64,000 nt of DNA, from contig JADJXN010000002.1 in NCBI GenBank assembly GCA_016715815.1, forward strand, positions 248,001-312,000, written 5' to 3'. The DNA is from Oligoflexia bacterium. Its GTDB lineage: Bacteria; Bdellovibrionota; Bdellovibrionia; JABDDW01. Both the position numbers and the translations under genes were made by a program. Position 1 is the first letter of the stretch; each line of letters starts with the position of its first letter. A model generated the notes under the pieces. It was not told the origin of the DNA. It did no database searches and worked only from the letters and a program-made list of their open reading frames with translations. Of this stretch, positions 8,197 to 15,980 are shown one piece after another.

Positions 8197-10275
8197 ATGA
8201 AAGCTTTTTATAAGCTAAACCAAGAACTAGATAAGTTTATTCTTAGTTTTGGACCAAAAGCCAAGTTTTCCAAGGCTAAAGAGCTTTGGGAAAAGGCTAC
8301 AGAACTTATGAGCTCCCTTGATATGAGCTACTACTCCGATGACGCGCCCCTTATATCTGACACAGACTATGACCTGTTTGTAAAAAAAATAGAAAAACTT
8401 GAAGATCTGTATCCCGATCTAAGAAGAGACTCTCCCACTCAAAGGGTGTCAGGCACGGCCAGCTCTAGCTTTAATAAAGTGGCCCACAAAACACCCATGC
8501 TATCTCTTGCAAACACCTATAATGCTGAGGAACTTTTAGATTTTAATTTGCGTGTTTTAAAATTTTTAGATTGGCCCAAAGACAAAGAAATTGGCTACCT
8601 TGTTGAGCCAAAACTTGATGGCTTAGCCATTGAAGTCATTTTTGAAGATGGCCACTTAGTCAGAGCCCTAACTAGGGGGGACGGGACCACTGGGGAAGAT
8701 GTAACAGAAAATGTAAAAACTATTAAAACCTTGCCGCACAAATTAAAAACTTTAAAAACGCCAAAACTTTTAGAACTGCGTGGTGAAATTTTATTATTTA
8801 AAGAAGATTTTTTAGAGTTAAACAAACAACAAGAAGAAGATGGCGAGGCCACTTTTGCAAACCCCAGAAACGCCGCTGCGGGAAGCATTCGCCAACTTGA
8901 CCCAGCCATTACAGCAGCACGGCCTTTAAAAATATTCTTTTACGGGTTTGGAGAAATAGACGGTGTAAATTTTAAAACCCATCAAGAGTTTGAAGAAAAA
9001 CTTTTAAGCTATGGCCTTCCTGTAAACAATCAAGCGCAGATTTGTAAAAATATTGATGACGTTGTTAAGTATTATAAAAAATTAGAATCTAAACGCCATG
9101 AGCTTGATTATGATATTGATGGAGTTGTTGTAAAAATAAATGACTTAAGTTTGCAAAAAACCTTGGGCACAATTGCAAAAAGTCCGCGCTGGGCAACGGC
9201 TGCAAAATTTAAACCTGAACAAGCCCAAACCGTAGTTGAAAAAATAGATGTTCAAGTGGGGAGAACCGGGGCCCTCACACCAGTAGCGATTATGAAGCCT
9301 GTAAAAGTCGGCGGAGTTACTATTACCCATGCCACTTTACACAACCAAGATGAGGTTGATAGAAAAGATGTGCGACAGGGCGACCATGTTATCATACAAA
9401 GAGCCGGGGACGTCATTCCTGAAATTGTAAGTGTTGTTTTTGAGAAGCGGGCTAAAAACTCTAAGCCTTTTAAGATTCCCCTTATCTGCCCAAGCTGCCA
9501 GAGTGTTGCGAAAAAACCTGCGGGTGAGGCGGTTTTACGGTGCTTAAACCCACTATGCCCTGCAAAAATAAAAGAGGGTTTGAAGCATTTTGTCTCAAGG
9601 CGAGCCATGAATGTAGAAAAACTTGGTGATAAACTTATTGAGCAGCTTGTAGATTTAAAACTTGTCTTTAAATTTTCTGACATTTACCGCCTTAGTCACA
9701 AAGATTTAGAAAAACTCCCGCGTCAAGGAGAAAAATCCATTCAAAACTTACTTGATAGCATTGAAAAATCTAAAAACTCATCCCTTTCTCGTTTAATTTA
9801 TGCTTGTGGAATTAGATTTGTTGGAGAACAAACCGCAAAAATTTTGGCACGCCAATTTGAAACACTAGATGGTTTTTTAAATGCCTCTGAGGAAGCCCTT
9901 CTTAACGCCCATGAAGTTGGGGAAAAGGTAGCAAAAAGCATTTTAGAACAAATTAAAAATCCTCTGTTTAAAAAGGAATTACATGAAATTGTCAGGCTAG
10001 GCGTCATATTAAAGACTGAAGCTCAAAATAAAAAACAGGGATCGCAAAAGCTCTCCGGCTTAAGTTTTGTTGTTACAGGAACGCTTGAGGGTTTGTCTCG
10101 CGATGAAGCAAAAGATCTTATTGAGCTTCATGGCGGTACCGTTCAAAGCAGCGTAAGCAAAAAAACAAATTATCTTTTGTGCGGCGAAAGCCCCGGCTCA
10201 AAGTTAGATAAAGCTCAAGCCTTAGAGGTAAAGGTTATAGATTTAAAAGAATTTATGGAGTTTATTAAAAACTAA
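8197..10275 (+). CDS. ligA: NAD-dependent DNA ligase
   Basis: A 692-residue LigA of usual length. Order of domains: Ia NAD-binding region with Y-Y-x-D-D-A-P-x-I-S-D-x-x-Y-D at about 45-59, adenylation domain with the AMP-accepting Lys139 in E-P-K-L-D-G, OB fold, a four-cysteine zinc finger (C-P-S-C then C-L-N-P-L-C) at about 430-452, helix-hairpin-helix repeats, and a BRCT domain from about residue 615. It seals nicks in replication and repair. Its stop overlaps the stop of the convergent TPR gene by 4 nt (CTAA), so no intrinsic terminator fits between them. Confidence 0.97.
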   Translation: MKAFYKLNQELDKFILSFGPKAKFSKAKELWEKATELMSSLDMSYYSDDAPLISDTDYDLFVKKIEKLEDLYPDLRRDSPTQRVSGTASSSFNKVAHKTPMLSLANTYNAEELLDFNLRVLKFLDWPKDKEIGYLVEPKLDGLAIEVIFEDGHLVRALTRGDGTTGEDVTENVKTIKTLPHKLKTLKTPKLLELRGEILLFKEDFLELNKQQEEDGEATFANPRNAAAGSIRQLDPAITAARPLKIFFYGFGEIDGVNFKTHQEFEEKLLSYGLPVNNQAQICKNIDDVVKYYKKLESKRHELDYDIDGVVVKINDLSLQKTLGTIAKSPRWATAAKFKPEQAQTVVEKIDVQVGRTGALTPVAIMKPVKVGGVTITHATLHNQDEVDRKDVRQGDHVIIQRAGDVIPEIVSVVFEKRAKNSKPFKIPLICPSCQSVAKKPAGEAVLRCLNPLCPAKIKEGLKHFVSRRAMNVEKLGDKLIEQLVDLKLVFKFSDIYRLSHKDLEKLPRQGEKSIQNLLDSIEKSKNSSLSRLIYACGIRFVGEQTAKILARQFETLDGFLNASEEALLNAHEVGEKVAKSILEQIKNPLFKKELHEIVRLGVILKTEAQNKKQGSQKLSGLSFVVTGTLEGLSRDEAKDLIELHGGTVQSSVSKKTNYLLCGESPGSKLDKAQALEVKVIDLKEFMEFIKN

Positions 10276-11222
10276 AGCTTGTCTATACTTTCTTGATAGT
10301 CTGAGGCTAAGTTTATTTGGTTTTTTTTGAGAAGGTCTTTTTGCTTTGATTGAAACTCAAACCTAATTGTACCATCAAGCCTAGCGGCTTCTTTGTAAGC
10401 CACGCGCGCATCTGTGAAGCGCTCTAATTCATATAGGGTTCTAGCCAAAAACAAAACTGTTTCTTCGTCAAATTTATCAAGAGCCGCTGCCTTTCCCAAA
10501 TCTTGAGCCGCTTGCTCATAACTTTTCTCTCTATAAAATAAAAGTCCGCGGGCCTTATGTAAAACCGCAGAATTTTTATTTTTTTCCATGGCTTCCTTAA
10601 ATTCTTCAAATGCGCGGTCTCGGCTTTTAAGCTCAAAGTAACTTGTGGCTAAAAGCGCCCAGGCAGTTGTGTCTTTTTTATTTTTTTCCACTGCTTTACT
10701 GCAGTTATTAACTGCTGCTCGCCAAAAGGCTTCTTTAAAATCAAAAACACAAAGCTTAGATCTAATCTCTTGGTTTTCACCAGATTTTTTAAGTGCTGCT
10801 TGATAAACCTGTCTTGCTTCATAGTTACTGCCTGAGGCCTCCATAATATCAGCAAGTGCAAAAACCGCTTTTAAAAATTTTGGGTTAATGGCAATGCTGC
10901 CTCTCAAAAATTCTGCCGCTTTTTCTAAATTATTATTTTGGTGGTATGCTATGGCTAATTTATATTTAATGACCGCGCTATTTGATTGTCTGTTATGGGC
11001 AATTTCAAAATAATGAACAGCCTCATTCCAATTTTTAAGCCTTGAATAAAGTGCGCCTATGTTTTCATAAGCTTTCACACTGTCATTTTTAGATAAATAA
11101 GCTGCAATTTTTTCTTTTGCCTGTGCAGTTTGATTTTTTCTAAATAAAAGCTCTATGTCTGATATATCAGAGCTAAAAACTTGGGAACTTAAAAACAAGG
11201 CTATAAGATTGACTTTTAACAT
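10272..11222 (-). CDS. exported tetratricopeptide-repeat protein
   Basis: A 316-residue protein with a short signal peptide (about residues 1-17) and then consecutive TPR-like helical pairs: repeated A-x-x-x-x-G/A-x-x-Y patterns such as A-Y-E-N-I-G-A-L-Y, A-V-I-K-Y-K-L-A-I-A-Y and A-W-A-L-L-A-T-S-Y. TPR proteins act as protein-protein scaffolds; the partner is unknown. It ends with a charged, Lys/Gln-rich helix. Its 3' end overlaps ligA by 4 nt, and its start is 24 bp from the divergent small secreted gene at 11247. Confidence 0.85.
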   Translation of the reverse strand: MLKVNLIALFLSSQVFSSDISDIELLFRKNQTAQAKEKIAAYLSKNDSVKAYENIGALYSRLKNWNEAVHYFEIAHNRQSNSAVIKYKLAIAYHQNNNLEKAAEFLRGSIAINPKFLKAVFALADIMEASGSNYEARQVYQAALKKSGENQEIRSKLCVFDFKEAFWRAAVNNCSKAVEKNKKDTTAWALLATSYFELKSRDRAFEEFKEAMEKNKNSAVLHKARGLLFYREKSYEQAAQDLGKAAALDKFDEETVLFLARTLYELERFTDARVAYKEAARLDGTIRFEFQSKQKDLLKKNQINLASDYQESIDKL

Positions 11223-11246
11223 ATACTTCCATCATGCTTTAAATGA

Positions 11247-11612
11247 ATGCACAAAAAAAGTATCTTTTTTATTTTCGTGTTTTTAATTTCAACCTTGAGC
11301 TTGGCACAAACATGCAAGCCCCCAATAAATTGGGCCACACCAAATGCTTTAAAAAATTATGAACTTTGCCAAAAAAAACATAAAGAAATGCCTCAAACTA
11401 AAACTGCCGCATTAAAGCCAGAAGCAAAAGATGCTTGCACGGTTTTATCTGATGGTTCCTACCGCTGTAAGCCAAATGAATTAAGATTTTTTGAAAAGCC
11501 TGAGCGCGCCTTTGCGCTTCCTGAAAAGCAAAACCCACAATCAGAGGCAGATGGCGCGGCCACTCTTGCCATTCCGCCGCCACCACCGGCAACACCTACG
11601 CCACAAAATTAA
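11247..11612 (+). CDS. small secreted protein with proline-rich tail, unknown function
   Basis: A 121-residue protein I do not recognise. Residues 1-21 form a typical signal peptide ending in L-A-Q. The mature part has four cysteines (in T-C-K-P, E-L-C-Q, D-A-C-T and R-C-K-P) that could form two disulphides in the periplasm. The last ~25 residues are Pro/Ala-rich, with P-P-P-P-P. It is divergent from the TPR gene with only 24 bp between starts. The start has no strong Shine-Dalgarno. The terminator-like hairpin at 11611-11646 begins right at its stop codon. Confidence 0.65.
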   Translation: MHKKSIFFIFVFLISTLSLAQTCKPPINWATPNALKNYELCQKKHKEMPQTKTAALKPEAKDACTVLSDGSYRCKPNELRFFEKPERAFALPEKQNPQSEADGAATLAIPPPPPATPTPQN

Positions 11613-11646
11613 AAAAAATGCCAGATGGCTTTTAACCACCCGGCAT
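11611..11646 (-). terminator. Rho-independent terminator of the histone gene
   Basis: Read on the minus strand, ATGCC pairs with GGCAT (5 bp). An internal TGG/CCA stem lies around a TTAAAAG loop, and eight T residues follow immediately. It sits about 30 nt past the stop of the histone gene. On the plus strand the hairpin has no long T run, so it serves the plus-strand gene at 11247 less well. Confidence 0.7.
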
Positions 11647-11674
11647 ATTCATTTTAAAAAATTTTTAAAATTAA

Positions 11675-11869
11675 TTAAATATGGTCAATAACGATATCAC
11701 GCGCCATAACGGTTTTTCTTCCGTCTTGTCTTGCGCTTTCCATGCCTTTTTCGCACAGACGCTCAACCGCTTTACTGAGAACATCAATTGTCTCAGCACT
11801 TGTGTTGCACTGACCCTTTTCTTTAATGTATTTTTTAACTTTGCTAGTAACCACCAAAATGTCTGCCAT
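11675..11869 (-). CDS. bacterial histone (histone-fold DNA-binding protein)
   Basis: A 64-residue protein that is essentially one histone fold: a short helix (about 8-18), a long central helix (about 24-48) and a C-terminal helix after R51-K52-T53-V54. The R57-D58 pair fits the conserved RD clamp of histones, and the R-K-T loop matches the DNA-contacting loop of archaeal histones. From memory it closely resembles the Bdellovibrio bacteriovorus histone HBb (Bd0055), reported as a major chromatin protein with end-on DNA binding. The start is fixed by a strong AGGAG six bases upstream. It lies 52 bp after the pterin dehydratase gene and ends before a good terminator. Confidence 0.93.
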   Translation of the reverse strand: MADILVVTSKVKKYIKEKGQCNTSAETIDVLSKAVERLCEKGMESARQDGRKTVMARDIVIDHI

Positions 11870-11921
11870 TTGCCTCTCCTGTATTGGTTTTAATGGCTAA
11901 ATTAAAAGGGTTTTGGGCAAT

Positions 11922-12155
11922 TCATTCAAGTATTTTTTCGATTGCCGCAATGAGTTGATGGTCCTTTTTTGTGACGCTTTGCGCATCATGAGTGTAACTC
12001 TCTATAAATACTTGGTTATATTTGATTATTATATCCGGATGATGATTTAATTTTTCTGCAATGACTGCTACTTTTTGCACAAAATCCATGGCCTCTAAAA
12101 AACTCTTAAAGTTAAACTCTTTTTTTATCTTTTCCATAGGCTCTATTTTTAACAT
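11922..12155 (-). CDS. pterin-4a-carbinolamine dehydratase-like protein, short
   Basis: A 77-residue protein with the core of the PCD/DCoH family: F-N-F-K-S-F at 14-19, catalytic H38-H39-P40 and T-H-D at 55-57. The family usually has about 20 more residues at the N-terminus. The frame is open upstream, but I found no ATG, GTG or TTG and no upstream Shine-Dalgarno, so the short form is the best call. PCD recycles pterin cofactor after aromatic amino-acid hydroxylation; no hydroxylase gene is nearby. The 5' end overlaps, on the opposite strand, the signal-peptide region of the barrel gene at 12061. Confidence 0.78.
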   Translation of the reverse strand: MLKIEPMEKIKKEFNFKSFLEAMDFVQKVAVIAEKLNHHPDIIIKYNQVFIESYTHDAQSVTKKDHQLIAAIEKILE

Positions 12156-13005
12156 TTTTGCAAAATCATATCTAGTCCTATTGGCTTTTGTTTTTTTCTT
12201 AACTTCACTACCAGCCCACTCCGCGCCTAATGTCGGCGAAACGCAAAGCCGTAGATCTTCTGAAAGATTTAATATTATTGATTGGATTAGAAACCAACAA
12301 GCAGCAGTGCGAGCCCAAGATTCAAAATACGGCAGAGCCAGCGGTTCTGGTTACGGGCCATATATAGATATTACATTTCAATACCTACAAGAGTCAGGAG
12401 GAACAATCAGACAATCTACAACTTTAGGCACTGACACTCGCGGTGGTGGAAAAATGCAATTTTATTTAGATGATCTTTTTGTGCAGGGAAATCGCTGGCG
12501 TTCATTCAACATAGACTTGGGCATTGAGGTTTTTTATTCTCAAACCATTTCATTTACAAAGCACACTCCAACAACGCAAACCATTCACAACCACAAGGAA
12601 CTTGGTGGCGGCCTTCTTATTCGCCCCATAGGAAGAAGCACTCAAGATACAGGCCTTGCTTTAAAAGGTGGTTATACAAGCCTTGAAGAAGCAGGGCTTT
12701 GGAGCACATCAACCACAGTACAAAATCTAAATGGAATTTATCTGGGTGCTGAGGCAAAACTTTATTTGCTCCCATTTTTGGGCATCAGAGGGGATTATGA
12801 AACCACTCTTGAGAGCCAAACCATTGCAGCCTTAAGTGGCAAATGGAAAATGCAGCGCTTTCGCTATGGTGCTTTTTTAGAAATTTATCTTTTAAATTTA
12901 GGTGCACATCTCTTTACAAATGAACTATTTTTAACAGCCTCCTCGGGCTCGGTCACAAAAGAAACAACCTCTGGCCTTGGGTTTTCAGGCGCACTTCACT
13001 TTTGA
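12061..13005 (+). CDS. predicted outer-membrane beta-barrel protein
   Basis: The open frame is 314 residues, but only the part from about residue 34 resembles an exported protein: A-K-S-Y-L-V-L-L then a hydrophobic core and A-H-S-A as a signal-peptidase site near residue 54. The mature part is rich in alternating aromatic/polar strands and Gly and ends in A-L-H-F, a C-terminal Phe typical of barrels. The true start is uncertain: ATG at 12061 or 12088 gives an unusually long leader, and the best signal peptide would need a non-ATG start near 12154-12180. Its 5' part is antisense to the pterin dehydratase gene. Function unknown. Confidence 0.7.
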   Translation: MTATFCTKSMASKKLLKLNSFFIFSIGSIFNIFAKSYLVLLAFVFFLTSLPAHSAPNVGETQSRRSSERFNIIDWIRNQQAAVRAQDSKYGRASGSGYGPYIDITFQYLQESGGTIRQSTTLGTDTRGGGKMQFYLDDLFVQGNRWRSFNIDLGIEVFYSQTISFTKHTPTTQTIHNHKELGGGLLIRPIGRSTQDTGLALKGGYTSLEEAGLWSTSTTVQNLNGIYLGAEAKLYLLPFLGIRGDYETTLESQTIAALSGKWKMQRFRYGAFLEIYLLNLGAHLFTNELFLTASSGSVTKETTSGLGFSGALHF

Positions 13006-14480
13006 GAAATTTTTGTCACACTTTTTTCTGATGGTCTATAAATAGCCTGAGACATTATTCCAAAAATAATTGTCAAAACTGCGGTTATCGCCACTACTGC
13101 TTTTGCGGGCCATGCACCAGGAGTTTTAATCTCCTCATCACTTGGCTCTTTCATATACATAATAACAACAACTCTTAAGTAGTAATATGCAGATACTAGG
13201 GAATTTAACACGCCAAATATTGTTAACCACAGGTAGCCCTCTTGTATGGCGCTAGAGAAAACATAAAACTTTCCAATAAAGCCCACCATTGGTGGCATGC
13301 CTGCCAAAGAGAGCATAAAGATTGAAAGGGCGGCTCCTAGAAATGGTTTTTTAAAACCAATTCCTGCGTAGTTGTTAATGTTTAATCCGTCTCGGTTTTG
13401 ACGTTCAAAAATACTAATAACCGCAAATGCTCCCATATTCATTACTGCATAAATAATTACATAAAATAATGTGGCTGTTGCTGCATCCAATGAGCTTGCC
13501 TGAGAGGCCGCAATAATTCCAATAAACATGTACCCTGCGTGCGCAACACTTGAGTAAGCCACTATTCTTTTAACGTTTTCCTGAACAAGCGCTGAAATAT
13601 TCCCCGCAAACATGGTTAAAACCGCCAAGATTTGCATTATTAAATTAAGCTTAGTACTTCCGTTAAAAAAATTATCCATGGCTAACCTTATAAAAGCTGC
13701 AAACATCACAAGCTTTACTCCTGTTGCCATAAAAGCCGAAACAGGGGTGGGCGCACCCTGGTAAACATCTGGCGTCCACGCATGAAACGGAAAAAGACTT
13801 ACTTTAAAACCAATTCCAATAATGATCATACCAACGCCAATTATAAATAAGTTATTATTGGTTAATAAACTTTGCGCGGAATTTGCAATGACATGCATTT
13901 GTGTGGTACCAGAAACTCCAAAAATAAAAGAAACTCCAAAAAGAAAAATGGCAGAGGCAAAACTACCTAAAATAAAATATTTAAATGCCGCCTCTTTTGA
14001 AAACCTTTGCTCATGCCCCAAGGCAATTAAAACATAAAGGGCTATAGACATTAGCTCTAAGCCAACAAAGGTCACCATTAAGTCTGTACTTGAAGCAAGG
14101 GTCATCATTCCCGTGGCGCTTGATAAAACTAAAAACACATGTTCTGCCAAAGTGTGTTCTTTTGTATTTACATTTGAGTAAGATAAAAACAAAGTAAAAA
14201 GCGTTATCGCCAAAACTGTATGGTTTATTTCTTGAGCCATTTTATCAAAAATAAGTGCTCCAAAAAATAATGGTGATGGGTTTAGGCCCTGAAGCTTTGT
14301 GAGCACGGCCACAACAATAATGCCGACAGTGGCAATAGATAGGGTCAATCTGTTTGATGGCTCTATATTTTTATTTAAAACTTTTAGAGTAATAGGAATA
14401 CAAGCTGTAAGAAACAGCGCTGTCATTGGTAATAAAAATAGCGACTCAGCAATTGAAAGCGTTGTAAATTCCATCATCAA
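12996..14480 (-). CDS. nuoN: NADH-quinone oxidoreductase subunit N
   Basis: A 494-residue antiporter-like membrane subunit of complex I. Channel residues are in place: Glu in the G-L-E-L-M-S motif, Lys in G-F-K-V-S-L-F-P-F-H, Lys in A-T-G-V-K-L, and Lys in F-I-G-K-F after G-M-P-P. The segment W-T-P-D-V-Y-Q-G-A-P-T-P-V is diagnostic of NuoN. It is the last gene of a 14-gene run, 3 nt after nuoM, and its stop overlaps the convergent barrel gene by 10 nt. It would sit in the inner membrane and pump protons using the energy of quinone reduction. Confidence 0.96.
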   Translation of the reverse strand: MMMEFTTLSIAESLFLLPMTALFLTACIPITLKVLNKNIEPSNRLTLSIATVGIIVVAVLTKLQGLNPSPLFFGALIFDKMAQEINHTVLAITLFTLFLSYSNVNTKEHTLAEHVFLVLSSATGMMTLASSTDLMVTFVGLELMSIALYVLIALGHEQRFSKEAAFKYFILGSFASAIFLFGVSFIFGVSGTTQMHVIANSAQSLLTNNNLFIIGVGMIIIGIGFKVSLFPFHAWTPDVYQGAPTPVSAFMATGVKLVMFAAFIRLAMDNFFNGSTKLNLIMQILAVLTMFAGNISALVQENVKRIVAYSSVAHAGYMFIGIIAASQASSLDAATATLFYVIIYAVMNMGAFAVISIFERQNRDGLNINNYAGIGFKKPFLGAALSIFMLSLAGMPPMVGFIGKFYVFSSAIQEGYLWLTIFGVLNSLVSAYYYLRVVVIMYMKEPSDEEIKTPGAWPAKAVVAITAVLTIIFGIMSQAIYRPSEKSVTKISQK

Positions 14481-14483
14481 CCT

Positions 14484-15980
14484 CTACTTATTTAAACTCA
14501 CTTGCATTTGATTATTATTCTTTAAAAAGCCCTCTATAGAGGCCTTTGTTTTATCTAAAAATAAATTTGGAAATATTCCCATTACAAAAATTAAAATCAT
14601 AAGCGGCACAAGAACCATGACTTCTCTTTTGTTTAAATCTTTTAACTCGTGGTGGCCCGTTAAAAGTTTGCCAGGTAATCCAAAAAATATTCTTTTATAC
14701 ATCCAAAGCATATAAACAGCGCCCAAGACCATTCCAGTTGCAGCAAGGGCTGCTGCAATTTTGTTTGCCTTAAAAGCGCCCAAGAGAATTAAAAATTCCC
14801 CAACAAAACCATTTGTTCCGGGAACGGCAATGCTTGAAAGGGTCGTGATAAAAAAGAAAATAGCAAAAAGAGGCATCACCTTGGCTAGCCCGCCGTAATT
14901 TGCAATTTCTCTTGAGTGGGTTCTTTCATAAATCATCCCAACAAGTAAAAACAGAGCCCCCGTGCTTATGCCGTGGTTAAGCATTTGATACAAACTTCCT
15001 GTAACACCTTCTGTGTTAAGAGCAAAAATTCCCAAAACACAGTAACCCAAATGACTTACAGAACTATAGGCAACAAGTTTTTTCATATCCGGCTGAACCA
15101 TTGCCACCAATGCGCCGTAAATAATTCCAAACACGCCCAAGATTATAAAGTAGATAGAAAAATACTCTACGGCTAGGGGGAATAGGGGAATTGCAAATCT
15201 AATAAAGCCATATGTACCAAGTTTTAATAAAACCCCCGCCAATATCACAGAACCGGGTGTTGGCGCTTGCACGTGAGCATCAGGCAACCATGTATGCAAA
15301 GGAAAAATGGGAACCTTAATAGCAAAAGCCAAAGCAAATGCTAAAAACATAAGGTGCTGCGCTTGGAGCGGAATTTGTAATTTATAAAAGTCTAAAAGGC
15401 TTGCGCTCATTACGCCCAGTTGAGTTTTTGCCATTGCCATTAGGGTAATAATGGCTACCAACATAAAAATAGAGCCCACCATTGTATAAATAAAAAACTT
15501 GTAGGCTGCATAAATTCGTTTTTCTCCGCCCCATATACCTACAAGCAAAAACATGGGAACAAGCATTAGCTCCCAAAAAACAAAAAATAAAACAGAATCA
15601 ATAGCCACAAAGGCCCCAAGCATTGCTGTTTGGAGGATAAAAAGTGCCGCATGAAATGCTTTAATTTTTTTATCTATGGCGTTCCAACTAGCTAAAACAA
15701 TTATTGGTGTTAAAAAAGTAGTTAGTAAAATTAACCATAAACTAATGCCATCAAGGCCAATAAAGTAGCTAATTCCAAACTGAGGTATCCAATCATATTT
15801 TTCAACAAATTGAAGACTCGCCGTCGTTGAATCAAAGTTTTTTAAAAGAGCCAGGCTTAAAACAAATTCTGCAACTGCTAAGAGCAGGGCTGCTATTTTT
15901 ACGAATTTGTCTGATTTAAAAAATAATAAAACCAGACCTACAACGAGTGGCAAAAATGTAACTAAACTTAATATCATCAA
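14484..15980 (-). CDS. nuoM: NADH-quinone oxidoreductase subunit M
   Basis: A 498-residue antiporter-like subunit with the NuoM hallmarks: F-F-V-F-W-E-L-M-L-V-P-M (transmembrane Glu), K-V-P-I-F-P-L-H-T-W-L-P-D-A-H, A-P-T-P-G-S-V-I-L-A-G, and V-P-G-T-N-G-F-V-G-E-F near the end. It forms one of the three proton channels of the membrane arm between NuoN and NuoL. It abuts nuoL with no intergenic base and is 3 nt upstream of nuoN. Confidence 0.96.
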   Translation of the reverse strand: MMILSLVTFLPLVVGLVLLFFKSDKFVKIAALLLAVAEFVLSLALLKNFDSTTASLQFVEKYDWIPQFGISYFIGLDGISLWLILLTTFLTPIIVLASWNAIDKKIKAFHAALFILQTAMLGAFVAIDSVLFFVFWELMLVPMFLLVGIWGGEKRIYAAYKFFIYTMVGSIFMLVAIITLMAMAKTQLGVMSASLLDFYKLQIPLQAQHLMFLAFALAFAIKVPIFPLHTWLPDAHVQAPTPGSVILAGVLLKLGTYGFIRFAIPLFPLAVEYFSIYFIILGVFGIIYGALVAMVQPDMKKLVAYSSVSHLGYCVLGIFALNTEGVTGSLYQMLNHGISTGALFLLVGMIYERTHSREIANYGGLAKVMPLFAIFFFITTLSSIAVPGTNGFVGEFLILLGAFKANKIAAALAATGMVLGAVYMLWMYKRIFFGLPGKLLTGHHELKDLNKREVMVLVPLMILIFVMGIFPNLFLDKTKASIEGFLKNNNQMQVSLNK

